From an uncultured Planctomycetaceae bacterium (GTDB lineage: Bacteria; Planctomycetota; Planctomycetia; Gemmatales; Gemmataceae): a stretch of DNA of 39,878 nt. Shown here piece by piece: positions 25,491 through 34,108 of the stretch. The notes beneath the pieces were generated by a model. That model saw only the letters and a program-made list of their open reading frames with translations. It ran no database searches and was not told where the DNA came from. Positions within the stretch are counted from its first letter, which is position 1. Every line of letters begins with the position of its first letter. A program made the position numbers and the translations under genes. The stretch covers positions 1-39,878 of the forward strand of contig CALARU010000173.1 in assembly GCA_937888715.1 (NCBI GenBank). Direction: 5' to 3'.

Positions 25491-27611
25491 TTAGAAGAAA
25501 AACACAATTTTCTCGTAGAAGAATTCCCAAAGCCCGTAAAAAAGGGAATAACCCATTCTTTCGTTACCGCAAATGATTTTCGCATGAACTTCGGTACCTG
25601 AAAGAAGTAATTCTCGAGGAAGTTCATATTCTTTATCAACACCAACCAAGGTAACACAGGCAATCACCACCGGCTCAGCTTCCATACCGGAAGAGCGCTC
25701 GGGATTGGCTTCGCCCCCAATTTTTATTTTGGTAAGCTTGCCCTTAAATTTGCGAGTAGGGTCGCTGCGCACTATAAAATCAACATCCAGTTCATCTTTA
25801 TTCATGCGCACAAAACCTTTAAGAACCTGCCCGATATGTTGTTGGGGAATTTTGAGTTCAACTTCCCATGGGCCATCGACTGCACCCAGACGGAGTAATT
25901 CTTCAGAAGGTTTGACAACGCGATTGGTAAGATTTTCTTGGAACGCACTGCTTAGCACTTTCCATTCTTTATTACCAACCCTAACCGCTTCCTGCGAAGT
26001 AAACATCGGGGCTTTTAAGGCAAAAAAACCTTCTTTTTGCAGATTTAGATCCGCATTGGTTCTTTTGACCAAGGCATCAAGTTCCCGCTCTTTACTAAGC
26101 CTGATAATGCTACTTTTTTCGGCCTCAACCAGGCTTGATAAACGCTCTGAATCAGTGCCCTTGCTGGAACGCTGTTCGTACATCCGAGCATCAAGATCAG
26201 CCACTTGGATCTCTTTACGTTGGGTTCGAATTTCTTTTTCCAACTGACTGTCATACATTATGCCCAACGAGCGATTTTCGGAAACCATATCACCAGGTTT
26301 AACACTCAATTCTTTGATCACACCTTCAACGGAGGAGAAAACCTTACGCCTTATTTCGGGTTGCAATTGACCTGAGGCATCCATTTTCAAAGGATAAGGC
26401 ACGAAGTAAAGCATGAAACCTAAACCAATAACTCCTACTACAACCGCAAGCGTAATCGCTTTTGTTGCGCCCCCCAAACCTTCTTGAACTTTCGCTAGCG
26501 GCATCCAAATATAGCGCATTGGAATTCTGCGATACTGGATGGAATTGAAAATTGCAGTAGCGGCATGGCGACCAACAACATCAAGCCTTGCGATTAACTG
26601 CTGTGGATCTGTAGGCGGATCGAACGATTCCATAATTAAAACGGTTCGAAACGGCGGTTTTCGATCTTTATCGCGATCATCGGTGACAGGGTAAACCACA
26701 AGAAGTTTACTACCGCTTTCAGCAAGATATTCATCAAGGGCGGCAAGCACCTTAGGAGGTAATGTTTCTTCTTTAGCGCCAGTGAAAACAAGTTTTTCAC
26801 CCCACTCAAGCACTTTGGCCGAAAGTCTTTGCATGAGCCTGACAAGGTTGGATCGTTTTTCAACGACATCCGCACCAGAAATGGCTTCAATTACAGGCTT
26901 TTTACCATAGCAAATACCAACGCTTAAACGATCACAGTTAACCAAACGCCTTCCATCATTGGCAATTTGGTAGGCAACTTCGACAGGATCGAGACTCGCA
27001 TGAACCAAGCGGGAAAACGATTCGACCTGAGTCCAAATTTGTTGTTGGCCCAGCATTTGACCCAGCATTTGATTTCGCTGGTAACGGGTGGCAATATCCG
27101 CCATCAAGGCAATGTATTGCATAAAACCAGGGACGGCATTCATGGCACGATTCGATCCCTGAAAAACCTCAATGATACCTGTGATTTGGTTATTTAAAAG
27201 AATGGGAACCATCAAAAGCAAGAAATCGGTAGGATTTCCTGCACCCGATTTGCCTGGTTCATCAGAAGCAAGTCCACTTCGAGGAAGCAAGACAACTTGT
27301 CTTGGGTTGACTACTACCTGCCTAAGAAGTTCTTCATGACTTTGGCGAGATTCTTCTGATCGGTCGAGACCGACTTCCTTCAAACTGATTTGGAATTGCA
27401 GCTGAAGATTACCTTGATTGGTTCGAATCCAAAGCGCACCTACAGGGGCTGCTAGGGATTCCAAAAGCTTCTTTAGTAGCTCACCGTAAAATACACCGGG
27501 GGGAACATCGGATTCACAAAGCTTGGACAGTTCTTCCAGCCTTTGACTTAAGCGTTTTCGCTCTAAATCTAGGGCTCGAGGATCAACTTGAGGCTCTGGC
27601 GCGGTACTCAC
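25491..27611 (-). CDS. GAF-GAF-TM-HlyD sensor/adaptor protein
   Basis: A 706-residue protein. A coiled start (residues 10-35) precedes a first GAF-like domain (about 40-175: GVFYGELLKKLLESLAAPVGALW, then VPILLNNQITGIIEVFQG) and a second (about 205-355: DPVEVAYQIANDGRRLVNCDRLSVGIC, then KLLVVYPVTDD). A single transmembrane helix lies at 385-406. The outer part is HlyD-like: VFSSVEGVIKELSVKPGDMVSENRSL (424-450), a coiled hairpin (455-515), and a barrel ending near 680. The GAFs are predicted in the cytoplasm and the adaptor outside. The start is GTG at 27609-27611 with AAGGTGG upstream. It heads the adaptor cassette; the WD40-HlyD gene follows after 71 bases. Sensing of a small ligand coupled to transport is inference. 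Confidence 0.88.
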   Translation of the reverse strand: MSTAPEPQVDPRALDLERKRLSQRLEELSKLCESDVPPGVFYGELLKKLLESLAAPVGALWIRTNQGNLQLQFQISLKEVGLDRSEESRQSHEELLRQVVVNPRQVVLLPRSGLASDEPGKSGAGNPTDFLLLMVPILLNNQITGIIEVFQGSNRAMNAVPGFMQYIALMADIATRYQRNQMLGQMLGQQQIWTQVESFSRLVHASLDPVEVAYQIANDGRRLVNCDRLSVGICYGKKPVIEAISGADVVEKRSNLVRLMQRLSAKVLEWGEKLVFTGAKEETLPPKVLAALDEYLAESGSKLLVVYPVTDDRDKDRKPPFRTVLIMESFDPPTDPQQLIARLDVVGRHAATAIFNSIQYRRIPMRYIWMPLAKVQEGLGGATKAITLAVVVGVIGLGFMLYFVPYPLKMDASGQLQPEIRRKVFSSVEGVIKELSVKPGDMVSENRSLGIMYDSQLEKEIRTQRKEIQVADLDARMYEQRSSKGTDSERLSSLVEAEKSSIIRLSKERELDALVKRTNADLNLQKEGFFALKAPMFTSQEAVRVGNKEWKVLSSAFQENLTNRVVKPSEELLRLGAVDGPWEVELKIPQQHIGQVLKGFVRMNKDELDVDFIVRSDPTRKFKGKLTKIKIGGEANPERSSGMEAEPVVIACVTLVGVDKEYELPRELLLSGTEVHAKIICGNERMGYSLFYGLWEFFYEKIVFFF

Positions 27612-27802
27612 AGCAGTCCACCTTAATAAATTTCAGATTGCAACTTAAATAAACTCTACACCATTCTACCTAAGTAGATTGCTGAATCATAGTTAACCTT
27701 AAACAAATTGAAATTATTTTAAGAAGACCAACCTTAAGAAAGCTGATTATCCAGCATAACCGTCGAAAAAATAGGGGAAACAAAAAGGATGGGCAATATA
27801 GG

Positions 27803-28213
27803 TCAGGCTGCCTTCCGCCTCATCTCCGAACCTTCTCCAAACGCAGTTACCGAGTGCATCGTCTCACGATCTCGTTTTGTCAGCACTTTTACCATCCGTG
27901 AAAGTAGACTCATGCAATCACTAGGATACTCTTCCAGCACTTCGTGCAGTTCTTCTGCAGCTAATAACTGATGCGCATTAGCTCTTTGGCCTTCGATTTC
28001 CCATAGCACCAAAATTTTGCGGATAGATCGACCTTTGGTGGCCAACCTTTGCAGTTTCAACTTCAATAACACCGGATTTTTTTCGCATGCCACTAACTTC
28101 TCTGCTCTTTCAATCAACCAGTTTATAAAAACCTTAGCAACATCTTCCGCCAAACCTTCTGTCATGAACTCATCATCCAAAAACCCTGCTAATTGAACTC
28201 GACTAATTAACAT
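27803..28213 (-). CDS. Hypothetical helical protein
   Basis: A 136-residue, mostly helical, cytoplasmic-looking protein. I chose ATG 28211-28213 because GGGGAAG lies just before it; the open frame continues 21 residues further upstream without a good site. It begins with MLISRVQLAGFLDDEFM, has an amphipathic middle (VFINWLIERAEKLVACEKNP), and ends in a basic tail. No family is recognised. It stands alone between the adaptor cassette (190 bases away) and the DUF885 gene. Confidence 0.62.
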   Translation of the reverse strand: MLISRVQLAGFLDDEFMTEGLAEDVAKVFINWLIERAEKLVACEKNPVLLKLKLQRLATKGRSIRKILVLWEIEGQRANAHQLLAAEELHEVLEEYPSDCMSLLSRMVKVLTKRDRETMHSVTAFGEGSEMRRKAA

Positions 28214-28341
28214 TAAAACTTCCCCCCGACGAAAACAGTTCTTTCCCCCAACCAACAAGAAGGGGATATAACACAAACAATTATCGCTTCAATGGCACTT
28301 TGCTTAAAGAATCATCCTTTCTTTTTTGGGATTGACGCACA

Positions 28342-30123
28342 TTATTTAACTCGTTTTTCCAACCCAAGATCCACCCACACTAAATCCCGAAGCAAATTTA
28401 AAGGAAGGGTGCCGTGAGATAAAACAGCCTCATGATATTGCTTGAGGTTAAAAGTTTCACCTTTGGCGTTCTGTGCATCGGATCGAAGATTGTTAAAGAA
28501 TACAGCGCCAGCAAAATAAGTAGAAAGCTGACACGACGATTGCTTCGATCTGATGATTTTCCCCAGAGCTTCACCCTTCGTTTGAAACGCACGGTTCACG
28601 AGTAAATCTAACGCCTGCTCATCCGTCATGTTGTTGCAATGCATTTGATAATCAAGCACCGCATTGGCGACCGCCCGCAGATACCATTTCAATTGATGTA
28701 TTCTCAAGCCAGAATCTTGATCACCATAGCCTTCATCAAGCATCATTTTTTCGGTATAAACAGCCCAACCCTCTGCAAAAACGCCCGAGGACAATACCCT
28801 GCGAATTTTCGAGGGGTGCTTGTTTGAATATTCAAGCTGCACATAATGCCCGGGGTAAGCCTCGTGGATAGTCAAAATCTGCAACATATAACTGTTGTAT
28901 TCCTTCATGAAACTTAAAACGGTGTTGGCATCCCAATCAGATGGCGGCGGGCTTATTGCGTAAACACTAGAAGCATTAGTATCAAGTGGTGGAGCCTGAT
29001 TTAAATAAGCGACAGAGTTTCCCCTTTGAAATTCAGGCATCTCAAGAATCTGGCATCGATCAGGTTGAGGCAAAGTGAGAATATTCTTTTCTGTGATGAA
29101 GGATTGAATCTTTTTTACAGTGCTGCGGGTATCTTTAAGGAGGTCCTGTGGTTTGCCTCGTTTCTCGCTCAGTTTTTCAAGAACCTTTGCAATAGTTTCG
29201 TTTTTACCCTTAACATCCGGAACAGGAAGAACTTTCCCAGGATACAATCCCGACCACAACTGCCTTGCTATCACATACATTTCATGGGTGACGGTAACCA
29301 TTTCCAATTCTGCAAGGCGGAGTAATTCATCTGCAGCGACTCCGGTCTGTAGTTCGTGAACCAATTTAAGCTTAAATTGTTCTTTGCCGATTCGCCAATC
29401 TGTTTCGCCACCTTTTTTGGCAAAATCCTGAAGAAAATCCTGATAACTTTCTAGGCTAGGTACAACTTTGTTGGTGGCCTCTAGAAGGCGGGTTTTAAGG
29501 TCCGGATTTTTAACAAACTCACCAATCCCTTTTTTATAAAACCGAATAGATCCTAAGTTCTGCTTTATCGCAGTATTGAGAATAACTTTGGGCGGGTTTT
29601 TAATCGATTCTTTTGCAGACTGCAAAACCTTGGGCACCAGGGCAACTCTTGAAACCAACGCAGCGACAATTTTTTCTTCGGGAATGGTTGATTGAGATAA
29701 AGGTAAATAAAGGCTATCTGCGATCAATTCGTTGTAAACTCTGGGGTCATTCTCATAGGTTTTGTTAAATTCCTGAAGCCATAGGGTGCGATCCAGATTC
29801 GATTCAAGAACCTTGAAGTCAACTTTCCCGCTGGCACTTAGCAATTCCTGCTTAATTTGAGAACGCAACTTTTCAAGGGAAGATTTGTAGAATTGTTTCC
29901 ATAACTCCCGATTTTCTTTGCTGGGGTTTTCTAACTTGTCATCGAACCGATGATCTCCCAATTGGGTTGCAACCATTGGGCGCAATTTGAATTCATCCTC
30001 CAGCATCGCATCAAAAAACTTTACTAACTTCTTGTCTTCATCTTGTTGGAGATTGAACATTGCAGCTCCACATAATGCCATCGAAAAGAAAAACAAGCCA
30101 CATGCTATCAGTTTAAGTTTCAT
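28342..30123 (-). CDS. Secreted DUF885 metallopeptidase-like protein
   Basis: A 593-residue exported protein of the DUF885 family. A signal peptide covers residues 1-20. The family zinc signature is intact: H420-E421-A-Y-P-G-H426 followed by AEGWAVYTE with E451, a pattern like gluzincin peptidases. SVYAISPPPSDWD and LRIHQLKWYLRAVANAVLDYQMH are further family blocks. DUF885 proteins are generally thought to be zinc carboxypeptidase- or dipeptidase-like; the substrate is unknown here. It starts six bases after the ATP-grasp gene on the same strand, so they form an operon, and peptide hydrolysis alongside an ATP-grasp ligase is a notable pairing. Confidence 0.9.
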   Translation of the reverse strand: MKLKLIACGLFFFSMALCGAAMFNLQQDEDKKLVKFFDAMLEDEFKLRPMVATQLGDHRFDDKLENPSKENRELWKQFYKSSLEKLRSQIKQELLSASGKVDFKVLESNLDRTLWLQEFNKTYENDPRVYNELIADSLYLPLSQSTIPEEKIVAALVSRVALVPKVLQSAKESIKNPPKVILNTAIKQNLGSIRFYKKGIGEFVKNPDLKTRLLEATNKVVPSLESYQDFLQDFAKKGGETDWRIGKEQFKLKLVHELQTGVAADELLRLAELEMVTVTHEMYVIARQLWSGLYPGKVLPVPDVKGKNETIAKVLEKLSEKRGKPQDLLKDTRSTVKKIQSFITEKNILTLPQPDRCQILEMPEFQRGNSVAYLNQAPPLDTNASSVYAISPPPSDWDANTVLSFMKEYNSYMLQILTIHEAYPGHYVQLEYSNKHPSKIRRVLSSGVFAEGWAVYTEKMMLDEGYGDQDSGLRIHQLKWYLRAVANAVLDYQMHCNNMTDEQALDLLVNRAFQTKGEALGKIIRSKQSSCQLSTYFAGAVFFNNLRSDAQNAKGETFNLKQYHEAVLSHGTLPLNLLRDLVWVDLGLEKRVK

Positions 30124-30129
30124 TGCGGT

Positions 30130-31161
30130 CTACCCCCGTTTGATTTCAATCGTACCATTCTTGTAGTAAACAATAGTATTGCCTTTACTCTCGGGTTGAG
30201 AAAGAAGCAAATCGTTTCCCGCCCATAAGGAAGCAGGATTAATTAGAAGGTGATGTCTCGCGCCAAGGTAAGAAGTTGTAAGTCTAGGATTGATTTCGAA
30301 GACATAATCTTTAAGTCCCTTGGTGTTTGGGCCAAGAATCAAATCAACGCCAACCCAGCCATTTAGGCCATCGAAATCACGCAAGGTTTTCTGGGCAAGA
30401 ATTAATGCCCGATATTCGAAATCCAAGGGCAAAGGAAGTGAACCGCCATGATAAACAAACTGATGGTCAAGGCATTCCGTGTTTTGAAAGCTGGAAATGA
30501 TCGGTGTACATTGGCCTTTATGAACAAAAAAGCAAAAGCTTGCAGGCAAACCTTGCTTTAACTCTTGAACAATCCATTGATCTAGTTCAAGAATGCTGGA
30601 AGCCTTATTCCTTAGAACCCCAATATCGCTTATATAAAAAGTATCAGCGGTTCCTGCACCATTTCTGGGTTTTAAGACCAAAGGAAAAGTTAGTTGCTGT
30701 GCTTTCAGAAAATTGCCCAGCAGCATGGTTGCTGGAGTCGGGATATCCATTCTGTTTAAATAAAGAAATGTCTGATATTTATCTCCTGCCAAGGTTATTG
30801 CCTCAACCGAGCAGTTCAGGTTTTCTGCGCCCGTTTCATTTAGCTGCTTGATGCGATGGGCAAGAATGCCATCCGATTCAGGTGCCATGATCAGCACCGC
30901 ATCTTTGGGATTAACAACATTTAAAAAAGGGTTGGAAGGTTCAGGGACAATCCATTGAGTTAAGTTGATAAGTTTTTCAGCAACAAGTGATTCCCCTACT
31001 TCGTTTGAGGCAAAGATAAAAAGCTCAAACTGATTCAGTTTTGTAAAATCAATGATCAATGCTTTTAGAATAGACACCCCTTCTTTAAGAAGAGGTGCAA
31101 GAGCGCTCTCAGGCTCGATTTTCATTGCAGAAAGTTCTTCGTACAAATACAAGCGCTTCAT
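30130..31161 (-). CDS. ATP-grasp ligase, MfnD-like possibility
   Basis: A 343-residue protein with an ATP-grasp core: FPLVLKPRNGAGTADTFYI (nucleotide-binding lysine and glycine loop), WIVQELKQG, GWVGVDLILG and the metal-binding FEINPRLTTSYLG. Such enzymes join a carboxylate to an amine or thiol using ATP. The size and the ending resemble archaeal tyramine-glutamate ligase MfnD and the ATP-grasp genes linked to the tetrahydromethanopterin C1 pathway that planctomycetes possess, but I cannot confirm this without alignment. The start is ATG 31159-31161 (an in-frame TTG at 31173 is an alternative). The gene lies just downstream of the tolC terminator and six bases before the DUF885 gene. Confidence 0.8.
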   Translation of the reverse strand: MKRLYLYEELSAMKIEPESALAPLLKEGVSILKALIIDFTKLNQFELFIFASNEVGESLVAEKLINLTQWIVPEPSNPFLNVVNPKDAVLIMAPESDGILAHRIKQLNETGAENLNCSVEAITLAGDKYQTFLYLNRMDIPTPATMLLGNFLKAQQLTFPLVLKPRNGAGTADTFYISDIGVLRNKASSILELDQWIVQELKQGLPASFCFFVHKGQCTPIISSFQNTECLDHQFVYHGGSLPLPLDFEYRALILAQKTLRDFDGLNGWVGVDLILGPNTKGLKDYVFEINPRLTTSYLGARHHLLINPASLWAGNDLLLSQPESKGNTIVYYKNGTIEIKRG

Positions 31162-31205
31162 TAGGGGTTCCAATCAATGCCCTGAATTTACAACCGGTAA
31201 AAACG

Positions 31206-31234
31206 AAAGAAGCCGGCATTATACCGGCTTCTTT
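31206..31234 (-). terminator. Rho-independent terminator after the TolC-like gene
   Basis: A perfect 11-base inverted repeat, AAAGAAGCCGG (31206-31216) and CCGGCTTCTTT (31224-31234), with a seven-base loop. Read on the minus strand it is followed by CGTTTTT. It lies 33 bases past the TolC-like stop. Confidence 0.85.
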
Positions 31235-31266
31235 GCAGAAATCGCCTAGATAACCTTAAAGATACT

Positions 31267-33477
31267 CTACTCAGGCTTCATGCTGATTTCAGGTTTTACA
31301 AACTTCAACCCCGTGGAAGTGGGTGCACTGGTGCTTGCAGCAACAGGCTTGATAACTGTTTGGCTCGAGGCTGGATTTAAATCTTTGGAAAGATTGTTGC
31401 CATCGATTTTTGGTACGGGGATCAACATAGGGCTCTTACTATCGGCGCCCTTCTTGATTTCTTCAGGCACTTCAGGTGCATTTTTCAGTAAAGCGGGAAG
31501 GCTTACTGCGCCATCGTTGGGGATTTGTGGCAGGCCAGGGTCGCCAGCATCTGCATTAGGAGAATTATGCTTCAAGGGGTTCTGGTGTTCTCTGATAACC
31601 AAAGCCTTGGTTCTTTCTCTGAAGTGTTCAACAGCCCTTACTTGTGCAACACCAGGCAGCGAACCTTCGGAAATCTGAATATTGTTGTGCTTAAGGATAG
31701 TGCCTTTAGCAAATTCAAAGTTGGCAAGAGAGATATTGTATTGCACGATTGCAGCATATTCATTGGCAAGCGAATCAGCCCAGAAGCGTTGTGCTTCGAG
31801 AAGAATATCTACAGTATCGCGGGTTCTGTTGCCTGCACCCTTGCCTGCAAGAAATTCTTGGAACCGAATTCGAAGTTGTTCTGCAAAAGCTTCTCGCTGA
31901 GCGCGTTGCACCCTGATCTGTTCATAGGTGGTAAACACTTTGCGATAGGATTGGGATAGGAACCTTCCTGCCTTCAATTCCTGATCTTGTAAAACTTCAT
32001 AGCTCTTTGAAAGTTCCAATCTTGCATTTCGAACATTAGCATGTTGCGATCTGAAACCGATTGGCACATTCATTCTCAAGCCCAAGGACCAGTTGTTAAA
32101 CCTGTTTTCTGCAAGGTTCCTGAGGGCGTTAGTACCACCCGCACCATCCAGCGTGCTTCCAATCGAGTTGGAGTCATAGGTCGAAAGGAAACGCAGATCA
32201 GGCATCAAGGTGTTCTTTGCAAGAATCAAATCCATCTGCTTGGTCTTAACTTCCTGACGGGCGATGAACAATTCTGGTCTAAGGGTAAGAGTTTCATCCA
32301 AAGCGGAATCCCAATCAGGCTCGAATCTGGAAAGCGTGGGTGCATCGCTAGGGACAAGCCTGGTCGAATCTTCAGCAGGCATACCCAAGAGCGCGCGCAC
32401 TTGTCTTTCATTTTCAAGAACTTTATCAAGGGCCTCAAGACGTTGGCCGCGGAACAACTCATACTGACCACGGGTCTGGGCAAGGTCTGCAAGCGTAATA
32501 GTACCAGCATCAAGCCTTGCTTTGCTGATTCTCCAAGCTTCATAACCCTGACGAAGAGCCTGCTCGCGAGCAAACAAGGTCCAGTAAGAACCATAAAGAT
32601 TCCAATAAGCATATTCCACATTAAGAACTTGATAGTTAAGGTTTCGTTCAAATTCAGCTCGCTGTTGATCAAAGCGAATCCTAGTTACAAGGATACCTTC
32701 AGCAGCAGGCTGGCCACCCAATACACCAGGGGTGGTGACACTGCCTGGATGCGAACTTCGCAACTGGTTGATCTCTACGCCATAGCCTTGCAAAAGGGGC
32801 TGTTCAAACTGAAACTGCAAAGTAGGCCTGTAGTTCGGATTAACAAAAGCGGGCAGATTAGTGAACTGATAATCTGTCTTGAAGGTGATACCGGCAACAC
32901 CACCTGTAGGCAATGGTTTCAAAATGGTGGAATTCAAAGAAGAATCCAAGGTTTCAATCGAGTTCAAACCACCCGAAGAAGTTATAAAGTTATCAAGCGC
33001 GGTACCAATAGGGCGGTCAGTGTTATTCCAGTTAATACTGGAGGTCCACACCGCATCAAACTTGGAGAGGGATTTTTCAATTTCGTTACCAATAATTGCT
33101 GGCTCAAGCGCAAACACTCGGATGGCGTCAGAACCGCCTGCTCCCCTGCCTGTAAAACTCACCAAAGTATCTTGTCCAATACCTGGGAAGAGGGGGTTTT
33201 GAAAACCTACCGTACCTTGTTCGATTGCAATTGATACGCTTTCAGCAAGCGAAATGTAACGGGGCTTTCTTTCTGGTTCGTTTACTGTCGGGGGTTTGCT
33301 CATGGATTTGGTGATCGGCGCAATCACTGCTGCAGGATCATTTTCCAGATTTGCTGGCATCAGGTTTTTATAATGCTCATAGTCAGCTTCCGCAAGGAAG
33401 AGGTTCTGCTTGCAACCACTTACAAGAGCAAGAAATAACGCTGCGCAAATAATTGATGGTTTCAATTCCATGACCAT
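31267..33477 (-). CDS. TolC-like outer-membrane efflux lipoprotein
   Basis: A 736-residue outer membrane channel protein. A lipoprotein signal ends in LVSG-C22, so the N-terminus is probably acylated. The body has the two-fold TolC/OEP pattern with long helices (RISKARLDAGTITLADLAQTRGQYELFRGQRLEALDKV and AYRKVFTTYEQIRVQRAQREA-like stretches) and barrel strands (NWSLGLRMNVPIGFR). About 130 residues at the C-terminus form a Pro/Ser/Ala-rich extension absent from TolC. I chose ATG 33475-33477 with GGGG upstream; ATG 33469-33471 is two codons later. It could serve as the outer-membrane exit for the adaptor cassette at 20-27.6 kb (inference from proximity); it has its own terminator. Confidence 0.88.
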   Translation of the reverse strand: MVMELKPSIICAALFLALVSGCKQNLFLAEADYEHYKNLMPANLENDPAAVIAPITKSMSKPPTVNEPERKPRYISLAESVSIAIEQGTVGFQNPLFPGIGQDTLVSFTGRGAGGSDAIRVFALEPAIIGNEIEKSLSKFDAVWTSSINWNNTDRPIGTALDNFITSSGGLNSIETLDSSLNSTILKPLPTGGVAGITFKTDYQFTNLPAFVNPNYRPTLQFQFEQPLLQGYGVEINQLRSSHPGSVTTPGVLGGQPAAEGILVTRIRFDQQRAEFERNLNYQVLNVEYAYWNLYGSYWTLFAREQALRQGYEAWRISKARLDAGTITLADLAQTRGQYELFRGQRLEALDKVLENERQVRALLGMPAEDSTRLVPSDAPTLSRFEPDWDSALDETLTLRPELFIARQEVKTKQMDLILAKNTLMPDLRFLSTYDSNSIGSTLDGAGGTNALRNLAENRFNNWSLGLRMNVPIGFRSQHANVRNARLELSKSYEVLQDQELKAGRFLSQSYRKVFTTYEQIRVQRAQREAFAEQLRIRFQEFLAGKGAGNRTRDTVDILLEAQRFWADSLANEYAAIVQYNISLANFEFAKGTILKHNNIQISEGSLPGVAQVRAVEHFRERTKALVIREHQNPLKHNSPNADAGDPGLPQIPNDGAVSLPALLKNAPEVPEEIKKGADSKSPMLIPVPKIDGNNLSKDLNPASSQTVIKPVAASTSAPTSTGLKFVKPEISMKPE

Positions 33478-33731
33478 TAGACCCCAAAGTTTAGTGTCGA
33501 TAAACAACACCTTAATTTCATTCCCAAAGCTTGCCTTAAACGCATTAATTAAAATGCAAATAAGGTTCGCCATTAACTTTATCGGCGGTTCCGGTTACAA
33601 AAGTTAGGAAACTTCTAGGGGTTATGACTTTTTTAGCGATCTTGAGGATAAAAAGGGTAATTCTGGCAGACAGGGCGCGTGTTAATGTAATAGCACCAGC
33701 AAGCACAGGGCAAATGGGCCGACCAGGCACC

Positions 33732-34067
33732 TTACAGCCTGTTCGGATCTTCAGGATTCCACCTAGGGGATATCCCAACATACTTCATTCCAAGCATCTT
33801 CTTAATTGCTGCCCACTCGCCAACATCATTGCCTTCAACTTGATGGCCAATGAATTGCAGCAAGTAACCAACAAAAAGGGCCCCTGCCCCCCAATACCAC
33901 TCATAAAGAAACAATAACGGAATGCCCGCAACCGCAACGGGAATTCCAACCATGTGAATTGCAAAATTGAAAGGCAACTGATGCCTAAGCATCCAGTTAC
34001 CAAGTCTTCTTTTTATAAATGGTAAAACACCTTTTTTATTTGCTTGAAGTGGTGCTTGATTCGACAT
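33732..34067 (-). CDS. DUF962 / Mpo1-like membrane protein
   Basis: A 111-residue protein with two or three hydrophobic segments. The HRxxNxxxHMxGIP-like block (LPFNFAIHMVGIPVAVAGIPLLFLY) and QFIGHQVEGNDVGEW are the family signature, including the conserved histidines that in yeast Mpo1 bind iron for fatty-acid alpha-oxidation. The bacterial role is unknown. It follows argS by 41 bases and likely shares its transcript. Confidence 0.87.
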   Translation of the reverse strand: MSNQAPLQANKKGVLPFIKRRLGNWMLRHQLPFNFAIHMVGIPVAVAGIPLLFLYEWYWGAGALFVGYLLQFIGHQVEGNDVGEWAAIKKMLGMKYVGISPRWNPEDPNRL

Positions 34068-34108
34068 GTTCGTTCACCCTTTTAAAACCTGACCGCTTAT
34101 TTTAAATA

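Noticed and set aside
27420-27430. GGTTCGAATCC, a perfect tRNA T-loop word
   Set aside because: It lies inside the GAF-adaptor coding region and no acceptor, D or anticodon stem can be built around it.
32041-33234. A 397-codon plus-strand open frame opposite the TolC-like gene
   Set aside because: It is entirely antisense to a well-recognised coding region, has no ribosome site or family signature, and its composition looks like a mirror of the TolC-like codons.
33624-33917. A 97-codon plus-strand frame between the TolC-like and DUF962 genes
   Set aside because: About two thirds overlaps the DUF962 gene antisense; no ribosome site or recognisable domain.
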